Notes under the pieces: generated by a model
Seen by the model: only the letters and a program-made list of their open reading frames with translations
Told to the model about the DNA's origin: nothing
The model's database searches: none
Origin: JAZKAR01 sp040389065
Lineage (GTDB): Bacteria > Pseudomonadota > Gammaproteobacteria > Burkholderiales > Casimicrobiaceae
Reading direction: 5' to 3'
Assembly (NCBI GenBank): GCA_040389065.1
Contig: JAZKAR010000021.1
Coordinates: 1 to 64,000 of the forward strand
DNA length: 64,000 nucleotides
Position numbers and translations under genes: made by a program
Part shown: piece by piece, positions 9,930-18,620 of the stretch
Position numbering within the stretch: the stretch's first letter is position 1
Layout of the letters: every line of letters begins with the position of its first letter

Positions 9930-10619
9930 CTATGAATTAAGCTGCATGTTTGTGCAATAGGTACAATTATTTTTAGATATTTTTGCCGATTCTTCAGTAG
10001 CTTCTAATGCTTGTAATAACTGATATCTCAGAGATTCAATTTTGATATTAAGTGCATCAGCCGCGGCTAATCTTCTATCAGCTATTTCTAATTGAAAACC
10101 TGCTAATGTATAGATATTAATTAATGAGGCTTGAGAAGATGTAGGGGAGAGAATATCTTCATCGGTAAACGCTTTATAATGGCTAGTTTTTGAAATCATG
10201 TTAATGGCAGCAGCTTCATATTCAGTGCTAATGTTTCGATTAACAATTTCATCTTCAGCTAGCTTCCATATACTCCATAGTGCATTTCCAATACCATTTA
10301 AATGCTTTGCTACATGGCTTGCATCAGCCTCATTTAGCTCTTTTAATTGATTGGGCGATGCATGAAGAATAATATTTCGATAATGTCGTGTATCTTCTTC
10401 TAAATGAGCATAAAATGAGTCAATATCGCTATAGCGTTTTTCTTTGCCAGAGGGCTTAAAGTAGAGTTTGTCGGTGATAGAAGAGGGTAAGGGGGGTATA
10501 GAAACAAGGTTAGGTGGTCTTTTTGTTGCTGCAAAATGTGTACTAACAAAAAAAGTGCAGGTAATTGCAGTTTGTTCAAGGATGTCTTTTTCTGCACAAC
10601 TAGAATTTATTGTGTTCAT
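9930..10619 (-). CDS. Hypothetical protein with possible signal peptide
   Basis: Family not recognised. I chose the ATG at 10619 because AGG lies 7 bases upstream; a GTG six codons earlier has no such site. This gives 229 residues. A weakly hydrophobic segment (AITCTFFVSTHFA) near residues 16-29 could be a poor signal peptide. The rest is largely helical and charged, with a CTYC pair near the C-terminus. A MITE copy lies directly upstream (10654-10758), so the promoter may come from or be altered by that insertion. No function is proposed. Confidence 0.55.
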   Translation of the reverse strand: MNTINSSCAEKDILEQTAITCTFFVSTHFAATKRPPNLVSIPPLPSSITDKLYFKPSGKEKRYSDIDSFYAHLEEDTRHYRNIILHASPNQLKELNEADASHVAKHLNGIGNALWSIWKLAEDEIVNRNISTEYEAAAINMISKTSHYKAFTDEDILSPTSSQASLINIYTLAGFQLEIADRRLAAADALNIKIESLRYQLLQALEATEESAKISKNNCTYCTNMQLNS

Positions 10620-10653
10620 TCTTAACCTATGTATCACGTAAATTTTATTACCT

Positions 10654-10758
10654 TAGAAGTTACGCAAAGGGGTTCTCTCGGCGTGTTAGCAACTTGCCGC
10701 ACTCTCTGTACTGTTTAGTGCCGCACTGCTTTGAGTGAACCCAACTGCGTAACTTTTA
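10654..10758. mobile_element. MITE copy A (105 bp) with terminal inverted repeats
   Basis: The ends are TAGAAGTTACGCA and TGCGTAACTTTTA, inverted repeats with one mismatch. The core GCAACTTGCC...TACTGT is shared with copies at 17950 and 53383. Flanks TACCT (10649-10653) and TACTT (10759-10763) look like a 5-bp target duplication with one later change. There is no ORF. It lies between the hypothetical gene at 9930 and the oxidase at 10900. Confidence 0.75.
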
Positions 10759-10899
10759 TACTTAAAGCGTTACAAAAGATGTATCAAAACTACTTTAGAT
10801 TGTCTTGCAAGCATCATTCCATTCATCATTCATTTTCGCCTTCACCAGACCTATTGATTCATTCAATCACAACATTTTTAGCGTGCATGCAAAAGCTGT

Positions 10900-12447
10900 T
10901 TAACAAGAAGGACTAAGAGAGTTGGTTTGAGAAACAAGCCGATTGGTCTCTAAAAAACTAAAATCTGATTGTTGTGAAGAAGCGAGGGGGCCATAAGGCA
11001 TATAGCTGCCTTCATTGGATAAGTTAGTCATTATTTTTGGTGGGCAAAAATGTCGGCTGCTTGGCCTGATATACCCTTTTTCATACATATGGTGCATAAG
11101 CAATGGAATACCCCATTCTTGCGCTCCAACCTTGTCGTGTAATCGTTCAGATGTGTCACGCAAACTAGCTGCTAGGGCAATTTGATCTTGGCTGCCATCG
11201 TTAATGCGTGGGTCGTTTATATTGTGTTCAACATACTTGTTAACCGCTTCTTCGCGTGAATAAACGGCGATTAATGATCGCTCAGGTGCAAATAGGGGTT
11301 CTTCAAGGTTTGATTTTCCTTTAAGAATAAGGTCACTAAGCCAGCTTGAAATAATGGGTGAGCAAAAGAGGCCATCGCGATAAGTGCCTGTTGCTACAAA
11401 CATTCCCTTAATTGAGGTGGAGCCAATCATGGGTAGCGTATCGGTGCTAATTGGCCGCCAGCCCATATTCGTTCTAGTATGTATGCTCTTCCAGCAGTCG
11501 ATATTGAATTCTTCTTGGGCTTGTTTTATAAGCTGATAGATATTATTGAGACGAAGATCTTTCGGGTTGTGGCTCACAAAATTTGTTGCACCCATAATGA
11601 TATGTTCAGCATCATACGGTACGGTATACATGCCGCATGCTAGCCCCCGGGAAGGTGTGCGAACGCAGTGCTTTAAGGTTTTGCTTCCTGATTTGAATAC
11701 AATGCTTCCGCCGACGCCGAAAAATACACGTTGAAAAAGATGATTAATCTCAGATTTTTTTACAAGCGTTGTAAAAGATGCGCCGTTACAGACAACTACT
11801 ACATCTAAGTCAATCTGCTCATTATTTTCAAGCGTGATACCGCAAATGTTGCCAGCACTAATATTTAATTTTGAGCATTCGGCATCAATACGCTTGGCAT
11901 TTGGAAATCGATCAATAATGGTTTCTAGCGCGTTGAGAAGATGATTAGGATTTACCCAACTTTCAGAGGGAATATGTATCGCTGCGCGCGCTTTCTTTTC
12001 AGGTGCAGGATTATAGTAGGGAATCGTTATCGAGAGATCGGCAGGTAAAACGGTTGAGTACGGTTCGTTGTATTCCTTCAAGCCATCAATAATTGCTTTG
12101 AAATTATCATGTTGCGCTGGGCTATCGCTGTTGTGAATAATATGTGTTCCATTTCCGTAATGAATCTTCAGTCCGCTTTCTTCCTCTAGGTCTGTAATAA
12201 CGGTTGACCATAAAGGTTGTGATTGCCGGCTAAATTCAAATCGAGCGCGTGTTACTGGATTTTTGAGAATATCGCTTTCTATTTCTCCCCAAAGGTTTAG
12301 CATTGCCGCAGCTGCAGTTGATGCACAGCCAGATGGGCGAACTTTCTTGCCAAAAATAGTTAATTCAATTCTTTGGCCTGCTTGCTTCAGTAATTTTTCA
12401 GCAATTGAAAGTCCAATAATTCCATTACCAATAATACCTACTTTCAT
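10900..12447 (-). CDS. DAO-family FAD-dependent amino acid/amine oxidase
   Basis: The protein opens with the dinucleotide-binding motif KVGIIGNGIIGLSIAEKLL. It shows later DAO-family segments: INHLFQRVFFGVGGSIVFKSG, then MGWRPISTDTLPMIGST, and GTYRDGLFCSPIISSWL near the FAD-binding C-terminal part. I chose the ATG at 12447 because TAGGTG lies about 6 bases upstream and the Rossmann strand starts at once; a GTG six codons earlier is poorer. The length, about 515 residues, exceeds that of glycine oxidase ThiO or D-amino acid oxidases because of a roughly 100-residue C-terminal extension. It probably oxidises an amine or amino acid using FAD and oxygen. The divergent LysR gene is its likely regulator. 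Confidence 0.8.
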   Translation of the reverse strand: MKVGIIGNGIIGLSIAEKLLKQAGQRIELTIFGKKVRPSGCASTAAAAMLNLWGEIESDILKNPVTRARFEFSRQSQPLWSTVITDLEEESGLKIHYGNGTHIIHNSDSPAQHDNFKAIIDGLKEYNEPYSTVLPADLSITIPYYNPAPEKKARAAIHIPSESWVNPNHLLNALETIIDRFPNAKRIDAECSKLNISAGNICGITLENNEQIDLDVVVVCNGASFTTLVKKSEINHLFQRVFFGVGGSIVFKSGSKTLKHCVRTPSRGLACGMYTVPYDAEHIIMGATNFVSHNPKDLRLNNIYQLIKQAQEEFNIDCWKSIHTRTNMGWRPISTDTLPMIGSTSIKGMFVATGTYRDGLFCSPIISSWLSDLILKGKSNLEEPLFAPERSLIAVYSREEAVNKYVEHNINDPRINDGSQDQIALAASLRDTSERLHDKVGAQEWGIPLLMHHMYEKGYIRPSSRHFCPPKIMTNLSNEGSYMPYGPLASSQQSDFSFLETNRLVSQTNSLSPSC

Positions 12448-12666
12448 ATTGCACCTACTTTTCACAAGACAACTACGTTAATACCCTTTGAACTATTGAG
12501 ATTTTTTTAAAGGGAATGTTTTTATCAAAATAGTTATTTATGCTTATGTAATGTTATTCCAAAGCCTTTAACTACATTCAGGAGTGCATAATTTGGCAAT
12601 CTCCAACAAAGATTCGACGTTATTCCTTTACAGAAAAGCGATGTGTAGGCTGCATAGGTAGTGTGT

Positions 12667-12857
12667 GTTATGCATAACAAAATTTTAATTAATTGATTAA
12701 GATGTAAAATATTGTTGTTTCGCGTGTATGATTCGACTCAATATCTGGTCTAGGTAATCAGCACATTTTGATTAGGGAAACAATGCAAGCAAATTTACAA
12801 TCCTTGCACAAGCTCGTCCAATGTTATTAATGCATAAATAAAAAAGTTGTTATGCAT
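12667..12857. promoter_or_regulatory. TGCATA-rich candidate LysR operators in divergent intergenic region
   Basis: The 478-bp gap between the oxidase and the LysR gene contains the perfect palindrome GTTATGCATAAC (12667-12678) and an inverted pair ATGCATAA (12830-12837) / TTATGCAT (12850-12857). Further TGCATAA half-sites lie near 12586 and 12872. One motif at several spacings between divergent genes, one of them a LysR regulator, is the expected layout of LysR recognition and activation sites. Confidence 0.55.
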
Positions 12858-12925
12858 GGGTGTTGCGTTTTGTGCATAAAGGTTTTTTATTGATTTAGTT
12901 GATGTGTGGTTTCAAGGGAAACTTG

Positions 12926-13843
12926 ATGGATATACGATGGTTGCAGGATTTTTTGACTTTAGCAGAAGTGCGTAATTTTACGAAAGCCGCTGAGATACGT
13001 AATCTTTCTCAGGCAGCTTTCAGTCGGCGTATTCAGGCATTAGAGCAGTGGCTGGAGGTTAAGTTAACTGATCGAAATACGTATCCCACTACATTAACAG
13101 ATGCAGGTGAGAGATTTCGTGCGACAGCCGCAGAGGTAATAGCAAAAATTTCGGAAGTACGAGCTGAGCTTAGCCCTCCTTTTGGAAGAAACCATATTCG
13201 TATCGCCTTACCCTATTCTGTTGCTACAACAAAATTACCTACATGGTGGAAGTCATGGACAAGCGAGCATCCATTCACCTGTAGCTTAGAACCTGGAAAT
13301 ATTCATGATACTGTTTCGGCGTTAAGTGCTGATGTGGTTGATCTCTGGATTGGCTTCTATCATCCGGCACAGCCTATTCCTATCAATCAAGATCGCTACG
13401 AACGTATGTTGTTGGGCACAGAGTATATTAAACCTTATATGGCCCGATCAGAGTATGAAAGTGGGCGTATACAGATGCCTGGCACATTGTCTAAACCAGT
13501 TCCATTGTTGATGTACTCTCAAACAGCGTATTTTTCACGTATCGTTAATACAGCGATGGAAGATGCTTCAGAGAAAATGTATGGCAACTGTGTATTTGAG
13601 TCTGAAATGTCAGATGTTTTGGGTGATTTGGCATCACAAGGGTTAGGTGTGGCTTGGCTGTCAGATGGCACAATACAAGCAAACCGTGATTGGGATCTTA
13701 TGGCATTAGGTAATGGAATGTGGGATCTCGAACTTACTCTGTTTGCATATAAAGCAAAAAATAATCCGCATCCAGGCATTGAAAAACTGTGGAAAGAAAT
13801 AATGAAGAGGGTACCCGATCAACTTAGCACAACAGTGCCATGA
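12926..13843 (+). CDS. LysR-family transcriptional regulator
   Basis: This 305-residue regulator has an N-terminal winged helix-turn-helix (MDIRWLQDFLTLAEVRNFTKAAE, then LSQAAFSRRIQALEQWL) and the usual two-lobe effector domain (IALPYSVATTK..., and LASQGLGVAWLSDGTI near the end). I chose the ATG at 12926 because AAGGGA lies about 7 bases upstream and LysR proteins typically start MD/MxxxxL. The upstream TTG/ATG in the same frame would add nine residues without a good ribosome site. It is divergent from the DAO-type oxidase, which suggests control of that gene and of itself. The inducer is unknown. Confidence 0.9.
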   Translation: MDIRWLQDFLTLAEVRNFTKAAEIRNLSQAAFSRRIQALEQWLEVKLTDRNTYPTTLTDAGERFRATAAEVIAKISEVRAELSPPFGRNHIRIALPYSVATTKLPTWWKSWTSEHPFTCSLEPGNIHDTVSALSADVVDLWIGFYHPAQPIPINQDRYERMLLGTEYIKPYMARSEYESGRIQMPGTLSKPVPLLMYSQTAYFSRIVNTAMEDASEKMYGNCVFESEMSDVLGDLASQGLGVAWLSDGTIQANRDWDLMALGNGMWDLELTLFAYKAKNNPHPGIEKLWKEIMKRVPDQLSTTVP

Positions 13844-13978
13844 TGAGCCAAAATATGTAAACCAAAGATAGGCCGTCAATAACGTTATCGAAAGGATTAA
13901 GCATACTAATATGCTCGAGGTTTAAGAGTTAAATATACCAAACTGCAGGAGTATATTATTGCTCAGATATGAAGCCTA

Positions 13979-14022
13979 TAAAGAAAAAGCGGATGATCAA
14001 TAAAATTTGTTATCACATCCGC
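13979..14022 (-). terminator. Rho-independent terminator of TonB receptor gene
   Basis: Read on the minus strand, GCGGATG ... CATCCGC (13989-13995 / 14016-14022) forms a 7-bp GC-rich stem followed by TTTTTCTTT. The stem overlaps the receptor's stop codon, a compact arrangement. Confidence 0.7.
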
Positions 14023-16010
14023 CAAACTAATTTCAAAAATACACTGCGCCCAAATTCACTACGAGAAGCTGAGGTATCAAACTCAGCATGCCGTGAACCG
14101 AAAATATTTTGCATCAACAGCGAAATATCTACGTTATTGTGTATTCGCCAATTGAAATGGCCATCTATAGCAGTATAGGCTGGCACTATAGGCATGGGTA
14201 ATGCGGCTACATGTCTAACGGTTACATCAAGCTGATGCTGGTTTGTGATATTCCACGCTGAACGCAATTGCCAGGTACGATCAGGGTCATTTCCTAAGGC
14301 ACGGGGGCCAGTCGGATCAAGGCTGCCTGGCTTTACTTTGAGATCTTGACGTAACTCCATCCATCCTGCACTTAGACGCCAATTGGGAGTCGCCTGATAA
14401 TTGCCCCATGCTTCAAATCCATAAGTTTTTCCTTCCATCATATTTTGTACTACAGCTGGTGGTGGCTGCCCGCTACGTAGTTTGTCGTATATGTTGTAGA
14501 AGCCTGTAATAGAATAAGAGAGAGCGTTATTTGGCTGTGAGCGGTAGCCGAGTTCGATTACATTGGCAATTTCAGACTGGAAATCTGGCCCACCTTTGAT
14601 AATAGGGATTAAAGGACGGTTGGGGAGGGATAAATACAAATAAAAATCGCGATCAAGCCTAGCGGGTGCACGCACCGCACGTGAGAGTGCTCCCCAAAGT
14701 AACTGGTTTGTACTAGGTTTCCAGGCGATTCGTACATTGGGTAGATATTCCACTCCTGTATATACATTGCGCTCGGCTTTCATGCCAAGCGTCAGATTAG
14801 TTTTAGTATTCAGGGCTATTTCGTCTTGGATAAAAAGATTTTCCCAATGTTGAGAAGGATCAGCCGGTATGAATACCTGCGGCAATGGATTTAGTGCATT
14901 AAAATGTGTTTGTGTATCAGTTTGCGCAAAGCGGTAGCCACCGCCCCATAAAATTCTATGTGCAGCGACCAGCGGGAGGCCGTGCTGAAATCCAATATCG
15001 AAGGTTTTTGCTTGATCCCGATACGTAAAGGGATTGTCGCGATCCGTTTGATCGTAATACATTTGCAATTGATAACTTGAGTTATCTGCCATATGCCGCG
15101 ACCAGCGAGCCAGTATATTTGTACCTGATATAGCGGGTGATCCAAGCGGCCCCGCTTCTGATTTTCCTTTGTAGGTATCGCCTTGCAGTGTAAAGTTATT
15201 AGCCGCATGGCCTTTATCAATGCGAAAACCAGCTTGTGTATTATCCCAGCCGTCCAAAACATTGGTACCATTACCACGCACGCTGTTTTCGAGCTTTGAT
15301 CCTGTTGCATAAAGTCGGTAATGACCATCTGTGCCAAAGGTGCCACCGTACCGAGCAGCTGCGTTCTGTTCCCGATTGCCTGCACCTGCTGTTACCAAGC
15401 CGCCTTGCGTATCATGAGCGCTTCGAGTAATGATGTTGATGACGCCATTTACTGCATTGGCTCCCCATAGCGTTGCGCCCGGGCCACTGATAACTTCAAT
15501 GCGCTCCACGTCTTCCAACATTACATGTTGTGAATCCCAGTTGACTGTAGAAAAGAGGGGCGTGTATACAGTGCGACCATCTATTAATACTAGTAATTTG
15601 TTACCAATTCCATTGTTAAAACCTCGTGCACTAATTGCGTATTGTCCTGTGTTGACTCGAGCAACCTGTAGATTAGGTGCCAAGCGCAATGCTTCAGCAA
15701 GACTAGTGACGCCAGATCGGCGTATATCTTCGTTGCTAATGACATAAATTGATGCAGGGGCGTCAGCAAGTTTTTCAGAGCGCTTTGAGACCGACGTGAT
15801 TTCAATATCGCCAAGCTCTTCAAAACTTAATATAGTCAAATCATCAAATGCTGCAAAATTGGCAGCCCATACGGATGAAAAAGAGATTGATGTGAGTACG
15901 CTGATAGCACATACCATTTTGCCAAGCCTACTATAGTTATGAAAAGCGTAGGTAGGTGGTGTGAGAAAATAATCAGGTCGTTTCAGCTCAGACTCAACTA
16001 TCTCTGGCAT
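14013..16010 (-). CDS. TonB-dependent outer-membrane receptor
   Basis: This 665-residue protein has a hydrophobic export segment at about residues 32-50 (MVCAISVLTSISFSSVWA) after a long N-terminal stretch. A TonB-box-like area (ILSFEELGDIEITSVSKR) and a plug domain follow (ISNEDIRRSGVTSLAEAL, then ISARGF, then VLIDGRTVYTPLF, then ERIEVISGPGATLWGANAVNGVINI), then a beta-barrel. The ATG at 16010 has AAGGGATGAG upstream; a start at the internal Met32 would give a conventional signal peptide. The C-terminus is WRM rather than a final aromatic residue. The ligand (siderophore, vitamin B12 or other) cannot be told. Confidence 0.9.
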   Translation of the reverse strand: MPEIVESELKRPDYFLTPPTYAFHNYSRLGKMVCAISVLTSISFSSVWAANFAAFDDLTILSFEELGDIEITSVSKRSEKLADAPASIYVISNEDIRRSGVTSLAEALRLAPNLQVARVNTGQYAISARGFNNGIGNKLLVLIDGRTVYTPLFSTVNWDSQHVMLEDVERIEVISGPGATLWGANAVNGVINIITRSAHDTQGGLVTAGAGNREQNAAARYGGTFGTDGHYRLYATGSKLENSVRGNGTNVLDGWDNTQAGFRIDKGHAANNFTLQGDTYKGKSEAGPLGSPAISGTNILARWSRHMADNSSYQLQMYYDQTDRDNPFTYRDQAKTFDIGFQHGLPLVAAHRILWGGGYRFAQTDTQTHFNALNPLPQVFIPADPSQHWENLFIQDEIALNTKTNLTLGMKAERNVYTGVEYLPNVRIAWKPSTNQLLWGALSRAVRAPARLDRDFYLYLSLPNRPLIPIIKGGPDFQSEIANVIELGYRSQPNNALSYSITGFYNIYDKLRSGQPPPAVVQNMMEGKTYGFEAWGNYQATPNWRLSAGWMELRQDLKVKPGSLDPTGPRALGNDPDRTWQLRSAWNITNQHQLDVTVRHVAALPMPIVPAYTAIDGHFNWRIHNNVDISLLMQNIFGSRHAEFDTSASRSEFGRSVFLKLVWRM

Positions 16011-16227
16011 CGACTCATCCCTTCATTGTTATGTCAAAATAACTGGTGCTATAAGGAAGCCAGAATATGGGTAATTTGGCATTAATCTTTATCGGTTGAG
16101 AGAAGCTGAAAATAAAGCATAATGTCTCACAATAAGCTCATTTAAGCGCATAAATTATTCATCAATTGTATTGCCATCAGCTTAATTGGCTGAAATAAAG
16201 TCGTTTTGATTTTGGAATGAACATTAT

Positions 16228-17127
16228 TTAACTACGCACTGACCTTACATAATCCAGTACACGTGCATCTCTCCATGTTGTATCTTCCTGGCAGTTGGCT
16301 ACGCGAGCGCGTTGGCACGCCACAATTGCCTCTTCTTTGCCATGATGCGTCCACGCTTTTAAATCAGCAGGGGTTGTTGCCAAGATAGACTCTGCGATAT
16401 CAGAAGGAGGAGGAGGGCCATCAGAAAGCCATTGTTCCGCTTGCTGAAATTTATCACGGCACATTAAAGCAATCATGTAATTGCAAGCTGATTGCAAACC
16501 AGGCTTTAACCGACCTGGGCTGTAAGAAACCATAGGCAGAAGAGGCGCCAGAGAAGGGATAAGGTGATTAGCATATATCGCTCCACCCCAATACAATTCA
16601 GCAGCTTTTCGAAAATGGGCAAGATCGCGTACAGAAACTAACCCCGATTGCTCAATAGGTAATATTTCAACTTTGGGTTTGGTTACAAAAACAGTATCGT
16701 TAGAAACATCAATATATAAACTACCGAATTGAATAGCATTTTGAAAATACTGATCGCGCAATACTCCCCAAATAGTACGCACGATGCCGCCTTGTGTAAT
16801 GAAGTTATAAATCGCTTCTTCAATAGGGTGAGCTGGGTTGCGAAGGCGTTGCGCCAAATGTTCATAAAGTTCACGTGTGATTTCTTCACAGCGCCCATAA
16901 GGGTATGCTTTGCCAGCAGCAAAGGGGAAGAGAGGAGCTAGCCTGGTATCGATTTCTGCGCGGAGAGCTAAAAAATAACCCATGATAGGTTCTTGATGGT
17001 GTAACAGATAGCGCTCGGTAAGCTCTAACTGTTTTTGATCAACCGGAGCAATTTGCTGAGGTAACAAAGGCATGATGCGCACTTGAGAAGCATCGTAAGA
17101 ATGAATAATATATTCCTCCTTAAACAC
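16228..17127 (-). CDS. Hypothetical protein with ambiguous, possibly ATT, start
   Basis: Family not recognised; the open frame allows up to 299 residues. It looks soluble, with helical segments and one LPQQIAPVDQKQLELTERYLLHH stretch near the start (quoted in part), and no clear signal peptide. The start is unclear. The first in-frame candidate is GTG at 17127, but a very strong Shine-Dalgarno site (AAGGAGGA, 17121-17114) lies inside the frame just after it. The codon at optimal spacing (7 bases) is ATT at 17106. The first ATG is residue 19 (17073), too far for that site. It lies between the TonB receptor and the EF-hand-like protein on the same strand, but gaps of about 150-220 bp argue against a tight operon. 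Confidence 0.6.
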   Translation of the reverse strand: MFKEEYIIHSYDASQVRIMPLLPQQIAPVDQKQLELTERYLLHHQEPIMGYFLALRAEIDTRLAPLFPFAAGKAYPYGRCEEITRELYEHLAQRLRNPAHPIEEAIYNFITQGGIVRTIWGVLRDQYFQNAIQFGSLYIDVSNDTVFVTKPKVEILPIEQSGLVSVRDLAHFRKAAELYWGGAIYANHLIPSLAPLLPMVSYSPGRLKPGLQSACNYMIALMCRDKFQQAEQWLSDGPPPPSDIAESILATTPADLKAWTHHGKEEAIVACQRARVANCQEDTTWRDARVLDYVRSVRS

Positions 17128-17236
17128 GTTAGCTAATCTACTACAATCCCTAAAAAATTATAACATTCTAGATAAAGTAGTGTTTATTGGCGTGGTAACA
17201 GAAGTATTTTAAAAAGTGTTTAAAAGGAGGAATATA
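17109..17236. repeat. Inverted repeat carrying a Shine-Dalgarno on both arms
   Basis: TATATTCCTCCTTAAACAC (17109-17127) is matched in inverse at 17216-17236 by the same sequence with two extra A bases, giving GTGTTTAA(AA)GGAGGAATATA outward on each strand. The arms are 88 bp apart. Beyond the right arm an all-AT stem (17237-17246 / 17260-17269) could act as a weak hairpin. Confidence 0.6.
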
Positions 17237-17281
17237 AATTATAAAAATATTTTGTTGTCTTTTATAATTGCTTTTTGCGTC

Positions 17282-17917
17282 TTAGCGATCAACAACACCA
17301 TTATGATTAAGATCATGTCTGTAATTATGTTTGGCACGGTAAATTCTACGATTTTGTTCGTTTTGTGCCTGTTGAATACGCTGGCGTTCCCATCGAGTAA
17401 CGACTCCATCAGCTTTAGCACGATTTTCTAAACGATCAATATGTTCTTGACCACGCGCCAGTCTGTTTGCTTCTCGTGGAGTAAGTTCGCCTGAGCGGAT
17501 GCCTTGATCAATACGGCGCTCCTGGTGAGTTTGGCGTTGGTCAATCGTAGGTGCAGGGTGTGCAACAGGATGAGATCCGTCAACAATACCATTATGGTTA
17601 AGATCATGCGTATTATTATGTTTTGCTTCATAAATTTTACGATTTTGAGCATTTTGAACCTGTTCAATACGCTCACGTTCCTGAGGCGTTACCCTTCCAT
17701 CAGCTTTAGCACGATTTTCTAAACGGTCAACATGCTCTTGACCATGCTCTAGTCTATTTGTTTCTCTAGGAGTAAGTTCACCTGAGCGAATCCCTTGATC
17801 AATACGGCGCTCTTGATTGCCTTGTCGTTCATTAATTGTACTTACAGGTTGTGCGATGGCAGATAACGATAACAATGCAGATAACGCTGTGGTGGTGAAT
17901 AAGAGATAAGTTTTCAT
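17282..17917 (-). CDS. Secreted protein with two tandem EF-hand-like repeats
   Basis: This 211-residue protein has a clean signal peptide (MKTYLLFTTTALSALL...SAIAQ). Two copies of a roughly 90-residue unit follow (about 27-115 and 122-211). Each contains ERRIDQGIRSGELTPRE, then LENRAKADG, then a basic helix, and ends in DLNHNGIVDG or DLNHNGVVDR. That ending matches the DxNxNGxxD calcium loop of EF-hand/dockerin proteins. The unit repeats at DNA level too, so it is a duplication. GGGAGC lies upstream of the ATG. It is probably periplasmic and binds a metal; the role is unknown. Similar RRIxQGxxSGELTxxE proteins are common hypotheticals in proteobacteria. Confidence 0.8.
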   Translation of the reverse strand: MKTYLLFTTTALSALLSLSAIAQPVSTINERQGNQERRIDQGIRSGELTPRETNRLEHGQEHVDRLENRAKADGRVTPQERERIEQVQNAQNRKIYEAKHNNTHDLNHNGIVDGSHPVAHPAPTIDQRQTHQERRIDQGIRSGELTPREANRLARGQEHIDRLENRAKADGVVTRWERQRIQQAQNEQNRRIYRAKHNYRHDLNHNGVVDR

Positions 17918-17949
17918 TATTAAAGCTCCCGAATTTTAATTTAATAGTT

Positions 17950-18066
17950 TAGAAGTTACGCAGTTGGTTCTCTCTGCGTGGGACGCCCCGCGTTATAGCA
18001 ACTTGCCGTACTGTGTGTACTGTCTGCGTTGCTATGCCTTGATAGAATCCAACTGCGTAACTTCTA
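17950..18066. mobile_element. MITE copy B (117 bp), perfect 18-bp TIRs and 5-bp TSD
   Basis: The ends TAGAAGTTACGCAGTTGG (17950-17967) and its exact inverse (18049-18066) bracket a core in which ATAGCAAC pairs with GTTGCTAT. It is flanked by TAGTT on both sides (17945-17949, 18067-18071), a target-site duplication. This is the best-preserved of three copies and lies just upstream of the EF-hand-like gene. Confidence 0.85.
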
Positions 18067-18620
18067 TAGTTAACATAGTGCTATAACGAGAGTGCGGCTA
18101 AATAAGACGACTTAACATTCATTTTTTTAATTTTACAAAAGTTACTAAAAATTTGCTCTATTTGCTTGATTCATTTTTTTACAGATATATGTAATTAAAG
18201 TGGCTTGCTGATATGGCTAATATTTTATTTGTGTTTTATATGAAAATGATTCGGTAGCATTACGATACTGTTTTGTGTCGTATTTTATGTATATCTCTAA
18301 TGTGGTTTTATTATAAGAATTTGAAATAATAGTTATTGTTAGAATCGGCGATGGAGGTGCCTACAGATAGCAATATTAATGGTCGATATTCCGTGAATAT
18401 ACGTGTACATGATAGAAAAATTGAGCTGCTTAGCAGTCGTTTCATATCAAATTGTTGCTAGTCAAACATTCATGGGCAAGGTGTGCAGAGCATAAGCAGT
18501 AATTTTTTCAATACCTTCTGCAAACGTTGCTAAAGCATTTAATAAACAATTGGAGTAGCGCTTTAAAAGCGTTGCCTTACTCCTATAGTTTAAACTGACA
18601 CATCATTAGGATCGACCTTT
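18067..18620. other. Gap upstream of tolC-like gene, with leader hairpin at 18552-18583
   Basis: This 554-bp AT-rich region has no supported gene. A 36-codon frame at 18351-18461 lacks a ribosome site. Close to the efflux gene, GGAGTA (18552-18557) pairs with TACTCC (18578-18583) around an inner GCGCTTT/AAAGCG stem. This nested hairpin lies 37 bases before the start codon and could be a leader or attenuator. The promoter of the export module should be here. Confidence 0.4.

Noticed and set aside
10731..10916. 61-codon plus-strand frame
   Set aside because: It runs through the right end of MITE copy A and into the 3' end of the oxidase gene; there is no start signal.
17216..17431. 71-codon plus-strand frame behind the second Shine-Dalgarno
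   Set aside because: It is mostly antisense to the EF-hand-like gene, and the frame follows from that gene's codon pattern.
18351..18461. 36-codon frame upstream of the tolC-like gene
   Set aside because: No ribosome site and no pattern. Stop-free stretches of this length are expected by chance.
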